From NCBI RefSeq assembly GCF_014200375.1, contig NZ_JACHBP010000001.1, positions 1,302,001 to 1,366,000 on the forward strand: 64,000 nt of DNA, written 5' to 3'. Under the pieces are notes generated by a model. It did not search any database and had not been told where the DNA came from. It saw only the letters and a program-made list of their open reading frames with translations. The DNA is from Terrimesophilobacter mesophilus. Its GTDB lineage: Bacteria > Actinomycetota > Actinomycetes > Actinomycetales > Microbacteriaceae. The position numbers and the translations under genes were made by a program. Below are positions 34,907 to 43,328 of this stretch, piece by piece (position 1 is the first letter of the stretch; every line of letters starts with the position of its first letter).

Positions 34907-35431
34907 ATGAGCTTCGATCGCACCCTCGACGAATCCGCTCTCTTCCGCATCTGCTTCGTCTGCACCGGCAACATCTGCCGGTCCCCGATGGCTGAGGCGG
35001 TCTTCCAGCAACTCATCAGGCGGTCGGGCTTCTCCGGCTCGATCGTCGTGCTCTCGGCGGGCACCGGCGACTGGCACGTGGGGGAGAATTCCGACACGAG
35101 GACCCTCGCCGCTCTCGCCGCCCGGGGATACAACGGCGCAGGTCACCGCGCCAAGCAGTTCGACCCCGAGTGGTTCGACCATCTCGACCTCGTCGTCGTC
35201 TTCGACCGCAGTCAGGAGCGCATCCTCAAGTCCTGGGCGACGACCGACCAGGACCGCGGAAAGGTTCAGCTCCTCCTGGGCTTCGATCCGGACCCGTCGG
35301 GGTCCCTGGAGGTTCCGGACCCGTACTATTCGGATGCGGCGATGTTCGACTCCGTCCTCGGAATGATCGAGCACGCCTGCACCGCACTCTTCCACCAGAT
35401 CGAACCGGGAATCCGACGGAGCGCCTCATGA
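34907..35431 (+). CDS. low-molecular-weight protein tyrosine phosphatase
   Basis: 174 residues. The P-loop CTGNICRS near residue 19 is the C-x5-R-S active site with the catalytic Cys, and the acid is Asp in VPDPYY. FVCTGNICRSPMAEAVFQ is diagnostic. Arsenate reductases of this fold lack the DPYY loop. Its TGA overlaps the purB ATG (ATGA). Confidence 0.93.
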   Translation: MSFDRTLDESALFRICFVCTGNICRSPMAEAVFQQLIRRSGFSGSIVVLSAGTGDWHVGENSDTRTLAALAARGYNGAGHRAKQFDPEWFDHLDLVVVFDRSQERILKSWATTDQDRGKVQLLLGFDPDPSGSLEVPDPYYSDAAMFDSVLGMIEHACTALFHQIEPGIRRSAS

Positions 35432-36810
35432 CCACCCTGTCGAACCAGCCCCTGAGCCCCCTCGACGGGCGCTACCGGGAAGCCGTCGCCGAACTCGGCG
35501 AGCACCTCTCCGAGGCCGCGCTGAACCGTGCGCGCGTCAACGTCGAGATCGAGTGGCTCCTCTTCCTCACCGATCGGCGGATGTTCGGAACGACCCCGCT
35601 CACGGATGTCCGGAAGACCGAGCTTCGCCGCATCGTCGGCGAATTCGGAGACGCGGACATCCGCGAACTCGCCGAACTCGAGGCGACGACACGCCACGAT
35701 GTCAAGGCGGTCGAATACCTCCTCCGTCGGCGCCTGGACTCACTCGGGATCAGGGGCGTGTCCGAGCTCGTGCACTTCGCCGCCACGAGCGAGGACATCA
35801 ACAACATCGCCTACGCGCTGTGCATCGATTCGGCGCTGCGCTCGGTGTGGCTGCCGAAGTTCCGCGGCGTCATCCGGACGCTCCGTACCCTCGCGCTCGA
35901 GAACCGGTCGCTGCCGATGCTCGCCCACACCCACGGCCAGCCGGCGACTCCGACGACCGTGGGGAAGGAATTCGCGGTGTTCGTGCACCGTCTCGACCGG
36001 CTCGCGCGCCAGATCGACGCGACGGAGTCGCTTGCGAAATTCAGCGGTGCGACGGGCACGTACGCCGCCCACCTCGCCGCGGCACCGGATGCCGACTGGC
36101 CGGCAATGTCCCGCTCCTTCGTGGAGTCGCTCGGCCTCGCATGGAACCCGCTGACGACCCAGATCGAGTCCCACGACTGGCAGGCGGAGCTGTACTCGAG
36201 GATGAGCCACGCGAACCGCGTCCTGCACAACCTCTGCACCGACATCTGGGCGTACATCTCGATGGGGTACATCACCCAGGTCCCGGTCGCCGGCGCCACC
36301 GGGTCGTCGACCATGCCCCACAAGGTCAACCCGATCCGCTTCGAGAACGCGGAGGCCAATCTCGAGCTGTCGAGCGCCGTTCTCGACTCGCTTGTGGCCA
36401 CGCTCGTCACCTCGCGGCTGCAGCGCGACCTGACCGACTCCAGCGCCCAGCGCAATATCGGAGTCGGGTTCGGACATTCTGTGCTCGCCCTCGACAACAT
36501 CCAGCGCGGGCTGGGGGAGATCGCCCTCAATCCGCAGCGTCTGGCGCAGGATCTCGACGCGAACTGGGAGGTTCTGGCCGAGGCCATCCAGACCGTCATC
36601 CGGGCAGAGATCACCGCGGGCAGGAGTTCGATCTCCGACCCCTACGCGCTCCTCAAAGAACTCACCCGGGGCCGCAGGGTCGGGCCCGATGAGCTCGCAG
36701 AATTCATCGGGACTCTCGACATCGGTGCCGACGCGAAGGTGCGGCTGAGCGAACTCGTACCGTCGACCTACATCGGCATCGCGGATCGACTGGTCGACTA
36801 CCTGGATTGA
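35428..36810 (+). CDS. purB: adenylosuccinate lyase
   Basis: 460-residue fumarase/aspartase-superfamily enzyme with two steps in purine synthesis. LSPLDGRYREAV at the start marks the longer E. coli-type PurB; TSEDINN, HTHGQPATPTTVGKE and the flexible-loop signature GSSTMPHKVNPIRFENAE carry the catalytic residues. Coupled to the phosphatase gene in front. Confidence 0.97.
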   Translation: MTTLSNQPLSPLDGRYREAVAELGEHLSEAALNRARVNVEIEWLLFLTDRRMFGTTPLTDVRKTELRRIVGEFGDADIRELAELEATTRHDVKAVEYLLRRRLDSLGIRGVSELVHFAATSEDINNIAYALCIDSALRSVWLPKFRGVIRTLRTLALENRSLPMLAHTHGQPATPTTVGKEFAVFVHRLDRLARQIDATESLAKFSGATGTYAAHLAAAPDADWPAMSRSFVESLGLAWNPLTTQIESHDWQAELYSRMSHANRVLHNLCTDIWAYISMGYITQVPVAGATGSSTMPHKVNPIRFENAEANLELSSAVLDSLVATLVTSRLQRDLTDSSAQRNIGVGFGHSVLALDNIQRGLGEIALNPQRLAQDLDANWEVLAEAIQTVIRAEITAGRSSISDPYALLKELTRGRRVGPDELAEFIGTLDIGADAKVRLSELVPSTYIGIADRLVDYLD

Positions 36811-36823
36811 GGCCGCGGCCTCA
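36808..36823. terminator. palindrome at two convergent stop codons
   Basis: TGAGGCCGCGGCCTCA is a perfect 16-base palindrome whose ends are the purB stop (TGA) and the stop of the opposite small gene. It may act as a bidirectional terminator stem, but no T run follows. Confidence 0.35.
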
Positions 36824-37063
36824 GTGGGTGGTGCGGTTCTGCTCGTCGAGATCTTCGCGCTCGTCGGCGTTCGGTTTTGCCGACAGGGCGAGCAGCGCGA
36901 TCATCATGACGGCGAGGATGAACGCGACCCCGAAGCCGATGCCGGCGAGCCACCACTCCCGCGTCGTGTAGAGGATCACGAGCCCCGTGAACCCGCCGAT
37001 CACCGCGGAGATCGTCAGGAGTTCGAGCGGCCGCAGCCGGTCGCGAAGGCTTGGGGTTTCCAT
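36821..37063 (-). CDS. small two-segment membrane protein
   Basis: 80 residues: LELLTISAVIGGFTGLVILY and the following hydrophobic stretch form two membrane helices, the end is acidic (ADEREDLDEQNRTTH). Starts two bases after the stop of the membrane protein upstream, so cotranscribed with it. Not recognised beyond being common in Microbacteriaceae-like genomes. Confidence 0.75.
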   Translation of the reverse strand: METPSLRDRLRPLELLTISAVIGGFTGLVILYTTREWWLAGIGFGVAFILAVMMIALLALSAKPNADEREDLDEQNRTTH

Positions 37064-37065
37064 GG

Positions 37066-37698
37066 TCACTGTCCTGTCGCTGGAGTTGGTGTGGCTGCGT
37101 CTTCCCGCGCAGCCCACCGTGTGGAGAGTCCGCCGATGACGAGGTAGACGCCGAGGAGGATGGCGTAGGCCCCGAAGACGCCCACGACGATGATCTGCGC
37201 GGTGAGGGTGCCGCTCGCGGTCACGCCCTTGTCGTCCACGGCCCACGGCACCGCGTAGTCCGCGGGAACCAGGAGCACGGCGAGAGCGAGCAGGGCGGTG
37301 AGCACACCGACTGTCACCCAGTCCCTGGACAGCGCGAGCCTGCCTCGTGACCGCAGGCCGAGGTACAGCTCCAGAAGGCCGGTGACGGCCGCGAAGGTGA
37401 TGAGGAGCAGGAAGAGCGCGCCTGCGCCGGTCGAGTTGAGCACGACGGCGGCGATTCCGGATGCCACGGCGACGACCGCCTGCACGAGGGTCAGAATGCG
37501 CGGTGTCCGGCCGTCGAGCCGGAGTGAGCCCCACGCGAGTACGGCCCCGCTGACGATGGCGAACGCCCCGAACACCAGAAGGCCGAAGGTCGAGGAGTGG
37601 TCAGCGGAGAAGGTGATGACGAGTCCGACGATGAGTGCGGGCACCGCTCGTGCGAGCTGCACCGGCCAGTAGCCGGTCCGCGCGGGTACTGCGGGCAC
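37066..37698 (-). CDS. DUF308/HdeD-like membrane protein
   Basis: 210 residues with six to seven hydrophobic segments in two similar halves (ALIVGLVITFSADHSSTFGL; LALLALAVLLVP). Start GTG 37698 is set by the purine-rich GGAGGAAAGAGG four bases upstream. HdeD relatives are linked to acid stress, but function here is unknown. Confidence 0.75.
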   Translation of the reverse strand: MPAVPARTGYWPVQLARAVPALIVGLVITFSADHSSTFGLLVFGAFAIVSGAVLAWGSLRLDGRTPRILTLVQAVVAVASGIAAVVLNSTGAGALFLLLITFAAVTGLLELYLGLRSRGRLALSRDWVTVGVLTALLALAVLLVPADYAVPWAVDDKGVTASGTLTAQIIVVGVFGAYAILLGVYLVIGGLSTRWAAREDAATPTPATGQ

Positions 37699-37731
37699 GC
37701 GACCTCTTTCCTCCGGAAGAACCACTCCAGC

Positions 37732-38349
37732 TTACGCGCTGACCGCACCCCGGATCATGCTGACGAGAGAACCGACCACGGTGGGCAGGCCCTCATCGTC
37801 CGGATCCTGCGACAGCATCCACAGGTCCATCGCCTCGCCCATGCCCAGCACGACGGCGATCAGGAGCGAGGCCGGCAGGTCCTTGCGCACCGCATCCACC
37901 CTCTGGCCCGCTGCGACGGCCTGTTCGATCCAGGGAACGGATGCCTGCTCGAGTTCTCCCTGAGCGCGCTGGAAGGCGGGGTCCTTCGACGCCGTCGCCC
38001 ACCCGCGAAACAGCGCGGCACGCTGCGGAGATGCGAGGAGGGCCTTCATGAGGCGCAGGTAGTAGTCCTCGATCACGCTCCAGAATCTGTCGGCATCTCC
38101 GGTATCCAGTTGTGGGGGCGGTCCGACCTGCGCGAACAGCTCGCCGATCTGCGTGCTCGCCACGTGCGCGTAGAGCTCCGCCTTGCCGTCGAAGTAGTAG
38201 TACATCGACCCCTTGGAGATCCCGGCGGTCTCGATCACCCGGTTGAGCGATGCGTCGTGGAACCCGTGCCGCGCGAACTCGTCCAGAGCCGCCTGCAGGA
38301 TCGCCTGCTGCTGGGCGGGAGGCAGCTTCGCGAAGCGGGGTCGAACCAT
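37732..38349 (-). CDS. TetR-family regulator
   Basis: 205 residues. Helix-turn-helix LNRVIETAGISKGSMYYYFDGK near residue 45 (the GSMYYYF run is classic TetR). It starts four bases after the stop of the FAD monooxygenase gene, so the two are one operon; the big palindrome at 39559 in front of the operon is the likely operator for autoregulation. Confidence 0.9.
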   Translation of the reverse strand: MVRPRFAKLPPAQQQAILQAALDEFARHGFHDASLNRVIETAGISKGSMYYYFDGKAELYAHVASTQIGELFAQVGPPPQLDTGDADRFWSVIEDYYLRLMKALLASPQRAALFRGWATASKDPAFQRAQGELEQASVPWIEQAVAAGQRVDAVRKDLPASLLIAVVLGMGEAMDLWMLSQDPDDEGLPTVVGSLVSMIRGAVSA

Positions 38350-38353
38350 GCGA

Positions 38354-39538
38354 TCAGCGTACAGAGGGACTTTCCGGGAACGGCGGTAACTCCACCGCAT
38401 CGTGGAAACTGCGGCCCATGACGAGGTCGGCGACCCCGGGCAGCGCCATCATGCGCATGGCGGTGTTCCGGATGAAGAGCTCCCAGCCGTTCTTCGGGGC
38501 GAAGGCCAGCCCGAGACCGACCGCGGCATCCTGCTTCGACCGGATGAGCGGTGCGAGTCGTTCCTCGTAGCGCGCGAACGCCTCGGTGTGGTCGCCGGTG
38601 CGCGCGAGCTCGGCGCCGAGCGTGTACGCGCCCACCATCGCGAGGGCAGAGCCCTGCCCGGCCAGGAACGAGGGAGCAGCCCCTGCGTCGCCGACAAGCA
38701 CCACCCGTCCTCTCGACCACGACGGCATCCGGATCTGGCTCACCGCGTCGAAGAAGAACTCCTTCGCCTTCGGCAGCAGTTCGAGGATGGCCGGGACCTC
38801 CCAGCCGGCCTCCTTGAGCACCGTGCGCAGAAGTCGCTCCTGCGCCGGGCGTTCTTCTGGGACGGCCCCCTCGTGCCGGGCGGAGACGAGGAAGAGCGCG
38901 TTGTCGTCGTCGAGGGAGAGTCGAAGGACCTGGAAGCCGATCTCGGCGTACATCATCGCGACGAGTTCATCGCGCGGTCGATACCCTCGTGACTCGAATG
39001 CCGCGAAGACGATACCCAGGTATCTCTCGAACTGTTCGTCCGGGCCGAACGCGAGCCTGCGGACACCGGAGTGAAGACCGTCCGCGCCCACGACGAGGTC
39101 GAACTCCCTGACCGGGCCGCTCTCGAAGCCCACGCGAACCACGGTGCCGTCATCCTCGAGGGAGTCGACCGAGTCGTCGAGGATCAGTTCGGCTCCGCCC
39201 TGGAGAGACTCGTAGATCACCGCGGAGAGCTCCGAGCGCACGATGCTGAGGTAGTTCTCACCCGACTTCATGATCGTGGCGGGTTTGATGGAGGCGATGC
39301 GTCTGCCGCCCCGATCGATTGCCATGGCGTCGGTGAACACGTAGCCCCGACGGCGCAGCTCCGGCACGATGCCCATGCGCTCGGCCACCTCGAAGCCGGC
39401 TCCCCAGAAGTCGACGAGATAGCCGCCGCTGCGCAGCGCAGGTGCGCGCTCGACGATGGTCACCTCGTGGCCGGACCTGAGCAGCCAGTACGCGAGCGTC
39501 GGTCCGGCGATGCCCGCACCGGAAATGAGCACTCTCAT
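38354..39538 (-). CDS. FAD-dependent monooxygenase
   Basis: 394-residue group A flavin hydroxylase of the PHBH/TetX-like family. GxGxxG in ISGAGIAGPTLAYWL, DG motif in VGADGLHSGVRRLAF, GD motif in VLVGDAGAAPSFLAGQGSAL. Substrates of relatives are phenolics, tetracyclines and other xenobiotics; here it is unknown. Its TetR partner suggests induction by the substrate. Confidence 0.9.
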   Translation of the reverse strand: MRVLISGAGIAGPTLAYWLLRSGHEVTIVERAPALRSGGYLVDFWGAGFEVAERMGIVPELRRRGYVFTDAMAIDRGGRRIASIKPATIMKSGENYLSIVRSELSAVIYESLQGGAELILDDSVDSLEDDGTVVRVGFESGPVREFDLVVGADGLHSGVRRLAFGPDEQFERYLGIVFAAFESRGYRPRDELVAMMYAEIGFQVLRLSLDDDNALFLVSARHEGAVPEERPAQERLLRTVLKEAGWEVPAILELLPKAKEFFFDAVSQIRMPSWSRGRVVLVGDAGAAPSFLAGQGSALAMVGAYTLGAELARTGDHTEAFARYEERLAPLIRSKQDAAVGLGLAFAPKNGWELFIRNTAMRMMALPGVADLVMGRSFHDAVELPPFPESPSVR

Positions 39539-39558
39539 CGGATGTCCTTCCTGACGTG

Positions 39559-39590
39559 ATTCGACCACCAGTCTAGACCGGTGGTCGAAT
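39559..39590. promoter_or_regulatory. 32-base palindromic operator at the monooxygenase promoter
   Basis: ATTCGACCACC (39559-39569) and GGTGGTCGAAT (39580-39590) are perfect inverted arms, and the centre GTCTAGAC is itself palindromic; only one base pair (39570/39579) breaks full symmetry. It covers the -10-like TAGACT (39570-39575) and reaches within two bases of TTGACG (39592-39597), 16-base spacing, on the minus strand. Very likely the TetR binding site. Confidence 0.85.
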
Positions 39591-39601
39591 TCGTCAAGAG
39601 G

Positions 39602-40978
39602 CTAGGCCGATGCCATGTCCTTGAACCGCGAGAAGTGGCCCTGGAACGCGACCGTGATCGTGCGGGTCGGGCCGTTCCTGTGCTTCGCGACGATGAAGTC
39701 CGCCTCGCCTGCACGCGGATTGTCCTTTTCGTATGCGCTCTCGCGGTGCAGGAGGATGACGACGTCGGCATCCTGCTCAAGGGAGCCTGACTCCCGCAGG
39801 TCGGAGAGAGCAGGCATCTTGTCCGAGCGCTGCTCCGGTCCACGGTTCAGCTGCGACAGGGCGATCACCGGGACCTGGAGTTCCTTCGCGAGGAGTTTGA
39901 GCGCCCGGGAGAACTCGCTCACCTCCTGTTGCCGCGACTCGACGCGCTTGCCGCTCGTCATGAGCTGGAGATAGTCGATCACGACGAGCTTGAGGCCCAC
40001 CCGCTGCTTGAGCCTTCTGCACTTCGCCCGGATCTCGACGAGCGTCATGTTCGGACTGTCGTCGATGTACAGCGGAGCGTCATTGATGCGCCCTCGTGTC
40101 TGTGCGATCGTGATCCAGTCGCGGCTGTCGACCGTGCCCTTGCGCATGTTCTGCAGTGGGACAGATGCCTCCGCCGACAGCAACCGCATGGCGATCTCGC
40201 TTCGACCCATCTCGAGGGAGAACACGATCGACGGCAGGTCGTGCTTGATGGATGCCGCGCGGGCGAAGTCGAGTGCCAGCGTCGACTTGCCGAGGGCGGG
40301 GCGCGCCGCGACGATGATGAGCTGGCCGGGGTGAAGGCCGTTCGTGAGATCGTCGAGCTCCTCGAAGCCCGTCGGGATACCCGTCATGACACCGTCGCGG
40401 CCCTTCGCGGCCTCGATCTCGTCCATCGCGGACTCGACGGCGGTCGTGAGCGGGACGAAGTCCTCGGAGTCCACTCCGCCGGTGACGTTGTAGATCTCCG
40501 CCTGCGCGTTGTTGACGAGGTCCACGACCTCGCCCTCGCTCGCGTACCCCATCTGGACGATACGGGTCCCGGCCTCGACCAGCCGGCGCAGCACCGCCTT
40601 CTCGGCGACGATGCTCGCGTAGTATCCCGCATTCGCCGCGGTCGGAACGAGCCCCGTGAGGGTGTGAAGGTACTCCGCACCGCCCGCACGGCCGATCTCA
40701 CCGGACTTCGTGAGCTCGTCGGTGACGGCGATGACATCCGTCGGCTCCCCGTGGGAGTACAGGGTCAGGATCGCGTCGAAGATGATCTCGTGCTTCGGGA
40801 TGTAGAAGTCGAGCGCGCGGACGGTCTCGATGACGTCGGCGACGGCATCCTTGCTCAGAAGCATCCCGCCGATCGCGCTCTGCTCCGCCAGGAGGTCGTG
40901 GGGCGGCGTGCGATCGTTCTGTCTCGAGTCGGTCGCGGCGTGCTGGTCACCGGCGAGTCCGAGATGGGCTATCGACAT
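39602..40978 (-). CDS. dnaB: replicative DNA helicase DnaB
   Basis: 458-residue hexameric helicase. N-terminal collar domain (PPHDLLAEQSAIGGMLLSKD), linker, RecA-like core with Walker A ARPALGKSTLALDF, LKLVVIDYLQLM (Walker B), and SQLNRGPEQR. No intein interrupts it, unlike in many mycobacteria. ATG 40978 has AGGGG seven bases upstream. Confidence 0.97.
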   Translation of the reverse strand: MSIAHLGLAGDQHAATDSRQNDRTPPHDLLAEQSAIGGMLLSKDAVADVIETVRALDFYIPKHEIIFDAILTLYSHGEPTDVIAVTDELTKSGEIGRAGGAEYLHTLTGLVPTAANAGYYASIVAEKAVLRRLVEAGTRIVQMGYASEGEVVDLVNNAQAEIYNVTGGVDSEDFVPLTTAVESAMDEIEAAKGRDGVMTGIPTGFEELDDLTNGLHPGQLIIVAARPALGKSTLALDFARAASIKHDLPSIVFSLEMGRSEIAMRLLSAEASVPLQNMRKGTVDSRDWITIAQTRGRINDAPLYIDDSPNMTLVEIRAKCRRLKQRVGLKLVVIDYLQLMTSGKRVESRQQEVSEFSRALKLLAKELQVPVIALSQLNRGPEQRSDKMPALSDLRESGSLEQDADVVILLHRESAYEKDNPRAGEADFIVAKHRNGPTRTITVAFQGHFSRFKDMASA

Positions 40979-41193
40979 TCACGAACCCCTTCGGTTGACG
41001 AGCGCGCACGCGCGTGATCCAGCTGTTGCGCCGGGCGCGCCGATTACTGAATCAGTGGCGCGAATTCGACGAGCCGCCTGATCTCAGGTGTACTGCACAC
41101 CGACGACAATCGGGCGAACCCTGGCCCGGAATGTCCTGTCCGTGTCGGTGAGCCTCAACACTAGGAAGATCGGGACGAAGCCTCAACCCACCC

Positions 41194-41202
41194 TGTGGAT
41201 AA
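41194..41202 (+). promoter_or_regulatory. DnaA box in the dnaB upstream region
   Basis: TGTGGATAA, exact match to the DnaA consensus read in this direction. About 18 kb from oriC and 216 bases before dnaB on the opposite strand; could link dnaB expression to DnaA. Confidence 0.55.
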
Positions 41203-41438
41203 AACTGTGGACTATGTGCGGGAAACGCCGCGCGGTTTGTTGGCAAGCTGTGGAGAAGCCTGTGCAATGCGAACTATTTTTGAAGTGAATAGTGGCTCTG
41301 ACCTGCTATTTCGATGAACGGCGTCGGTGTGTAGAAACATGTTTATAGTCGTGGTTGAGAGTTGCGGTGCCGCCTCGACGACTGTGTACAACATGCCTCC
41401 CTTCGCCACCCCCCAAACGAGGGTCGCGAGCACGAGAA

Positions 41439-41474
41439 AGCGGCAAGAGCGGATCCGGATCCGCTCTTGCCGCT
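41439..41474 (-). terminator. perfect 36-base palindrome, rplI terminator
   Basis: Two 18-base arms meet with no loop (AGCGGCAAGAGCGGATCC and its complement). It lies 12 bases past the rplI stop; on the minus strand TTCTC follows. Best read as the terminator of the rpsF-ssb-rpsR-rplI operon. Confidence 0.75.
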
Positions 41475-41486
41475 GTCGTGAAACAC

Positions 41487-41939
41487 CTACTTGGCTGCGA
41501 CCACCTTGATGGTGATCGTCGCGACGAGGTCGTCCCTCAGCCGCACGGTCGCTTCATGCTCTCCGGTCGCCTTGATGGGCGCGGACAGCTCGATCTTCCG
41601 CTTGTCGACGGTGCCCAGTCCGGCGGCCGCCACGGCATCCGCGACGTCGGATGTCTTCACAGAACCGAACAGGCGTCCGCCGCCGCCCGCCTTGACGGTG
41701 AGGGTGACCGGAGTCGCCTGCAGCCTGGCCTTCAGGTCCTGTGCTTCTTCGACCGTCGCGTGCTCGCGGGCGGCGCGGGCGGCCTTGATCTGATCGATCT
41801 GCTTCTCGCCGCCGCGTGTCCACATCACCGCCCAGCCCTGGGGAATGAGGTAGTTGCGGGCGAACCCGTTCTTGACCTCGACGACATCGCCTGGCGCACC
41901 GAGGCCGGTGACCTCGTGCGTGAGAATGAGCTTTGACAT
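41487..41939 (-). CDS. rplI: 50S ribosomal protein L9
   Basis: 150 residues: [35 protein letters not shown] is the L9 signature, long connecting helix, C-terminal domain with [19 protein letters not shown]. Last gene of the rpsF-ssb-rpsR-rplI operon. Confidence 0.97.
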   Translation of the reverse strand: MSKLILTHEVTGLGAPGDVVEVKNGFARNYLIPQGWAVMWTRGGEKQIDQIKAARAAREHATVEEAQDLKARLQATPVTLTVKAGGGGRLFGSVKTSDVADAVAAAGLGTVDKRKIELSAPIKATGEHEATVRLRDDLVATITIKVVAAK

Positions 41940-41950
41940 TTCAGGTGCTC

Positions 41951-42214
41951 CTAACGGCCTGAGCCCGCGTACGGCAGCAGAGCCATCTCGCGCGCGTTCT
42001 TGACTGCACGGGCGATGAGGCGCTGCTCCTGCACGGAGACACCGGTGATTCGGCGAGCGCGGATCTTGCCCCGCTCGGAGATGAACTTGCGAAGGGTTGC
42101 GACATCCTTGTAGTCGATGACGCCGACCCTGATCGCCTTCGCGGGGGCGAGGTTCTTACCGCCCTTGGCTCCGCGCAGTGGCTTGCGGCGGTCGCCGCTG
42201 GACTTTCCTGCCAT
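41951..42214 (-). CDS. rpsR: 30S ribosomal protein S18
   Basis: 87 residues. [19 protein letters not shown] and the [20 protein letters not shown] core are the S18 signature. No zinc-binding cysteines. It sits between ssb and rplI; S18 partners S6 in the ribosome platform. Confidence 0.97.
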   Translation of the reverse strand: MAGKSSGDRRKPLRGAKGGKNLAPAKAIRVGVIDYKDVATLRKFISERGKIRARRITGVSVQEQRLIARAVKNAREMALLPYAGSGR

Positions 42215-42247
42215 GATTTCCTGCTTTCTGAAGTAGTGGGGGAGCCG

Positions 42248-42745
42248 TTAGAACGGCGTCTCGTCGTTGAAGTTGCCCGGGGAGTTCCAGACATCGCCGG
42301 ATGCGGAGTCCGAAGCCGGTGCAGAAGCCCACGGCTCGTCGCCACCCTGGCCGCCGCCCTGGCCGCCACGGGGGCCGCTGGACGTGGCACGGGTGACCTG
42401 CGCGGTCGCATAGCGGAGACTCGGGCCGATCTCATCGACCTCGATCTCGAAGCTCGTGCGCTTCTCGCCCTCTTTCGTCTCGTAGCTGCGCTGCTTCAGG
42501 CGACCGGTCGCGATGACCCGGGATCCCTTGCTGAGCGAGCCTGCGACGTGCTCGGCGAACTCGCGCCAGACGGATGCGCGCAGGAACAGTGCCTCGCCAT
42601 CCTTCCAGTCGTTCGTCGCACGGTCGAAGTTGCGCGGCGTCGAGGCGATCGTGAAGTTGGCTACCGCGAGCCCGTTCTGCGTGTAGCGCAGCTCGGGGTC
42701 TGCCGTGAGGTTCCCCACCACGGTGATGACTGTTTCACCGGCCAT
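42248..42745 (-). CDS. ssb: single-stranded DNA-binding protein
   Basis: 165 residues. OB fold at 1-110 ([32 protein letters not shown]), Gly-rich linker, acidic tip DETPF which binds partner proteins. Start three bases after rpsF. Confidence 0.97.
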   Translation of the reverse strand: MAGETVITVVGNLTADPELRYTQNGLAVANFTIASTPRNFDRATNDWKDGEALFLRASVWREFAEHVAGSLSKGSRVIATGRLKQRSYETKEGEKRTSFEIEVDEIGPSLRYATAQVTRATSSGPRGGQGGGQGGDEPWASAPASDSASGDVWNSPGNFNDETPF

Positions 42746-42748
42746 GAC

Positions 42749-43183
42749 CTACTCCGCATCCTTCTCGGCGGAGGCATCCTCTGTGGCCTTCTCCGCAGCC
42801 TTGGCGGGGGCCTTCACCGACGACTTCGGCGCGGCAGCGGCCTTGCGGGCCGCCTTCTCCGCCGAGAGCTTCGCGGCCTCTGCGACCTGCGCGATGGCCT
42901 CCTCGGCCCGCAGGACCTTGGTGCGCATGACGGCCTCGCTGAGCTTCAACTGGCGGTCGAGCTCGATCGTCGACGCTGGCGTCGCGGTCATGTCGACGAC
43001 GGCATAGATGCCTTCGGTCTTCTTGTTGATCTCGTAGGCGAGGCGACGCTTGCCCCAGATGTCGACCTTGTCGATCGTGCCGCCATCCGCGCGGATGACG
43101 CCCAGGAACTTGTCGAGACTCGGAGCGACGGTGCGCTCGTCGATCTCGGGATCCAGGATCACCATGAGTTCGTACTGATGCAT
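42749..43183 (-). CDS. rpsF: 30S ribosomal protein S6
   Basis: 144 residues: S6 domain at 1-95 ([34 protein letters not shown]), then an Ala/Lys/Glu-rich extension of about 49 residues common in actinobacteria. AAAGGAGGTGGG upstream is a very strong ribosome-binding site. First gene of its operon. Confidence 0.97.
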   Translation of the reverse strand: MHQYELMVILDPEIDERTVAPSLDKFLGVIRADGGTIDKVDIWGKRRLAYEINKKTEGIYAVVDMTATPASTIELDRQLKLSEAVMRTKVLRAEEAIAQVAEAAKLSAEKAARKAAAAPKSSVKAPAKAAEKATEDASAEKDAE

Positions 43184-43212
43184 AACTAACCCACCTCCTT
43201 TGGACTAGAACG

Positions 43213-43231
43213 GTTACAGACGGTCTGTAAC
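43213..43231 (-). promoter_or_regulatory. rpsF leader hairpin with CCG loop
   Basis: On the minus strand GTTACAGA-CCG-TCTGTAAC: an 8-bp stem closed by CCG, 29 bases before the rpsF start. Known rpsF leaders bind the S6:S18 pair through an exposed CCG, so this may be the autoregulatory site. A role as a plain operator is not excluded. Confidence 0.45.
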
Positions 43232-43328
43232 AGGAGGGTTGTGGCATCGTGCCACCCGGTCAGCAGACCGAGGGCAACCTGCCTAGTGTAGTCATTGTCC
43301 CCGTTCACATTCAAGGAGCTGCTTATCC

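Larger units (their letters stand above)
40979..41486. other. gene-free stretch between dnaB and rplI
   Basis: About 508 bases with no supported gene on either strand. It contains one exact DnaA box TGTGGATAA (41194-41202) followed by a second TGTGGA, a somewhat AT-richer part at 41265-41350, and a perfect palindrome at 41439-41474. It presumably carries the dnaB promoter and the rplI terminator. Confidence 0.7.

Noticed and set aside
42749-43183. Ala/Lys-rich end of rpsF as a frameshift artefact
   Set aside because: The extension stays in frame, ends cleanly before ssb, and similar extensions are common in actinobacterial S6.
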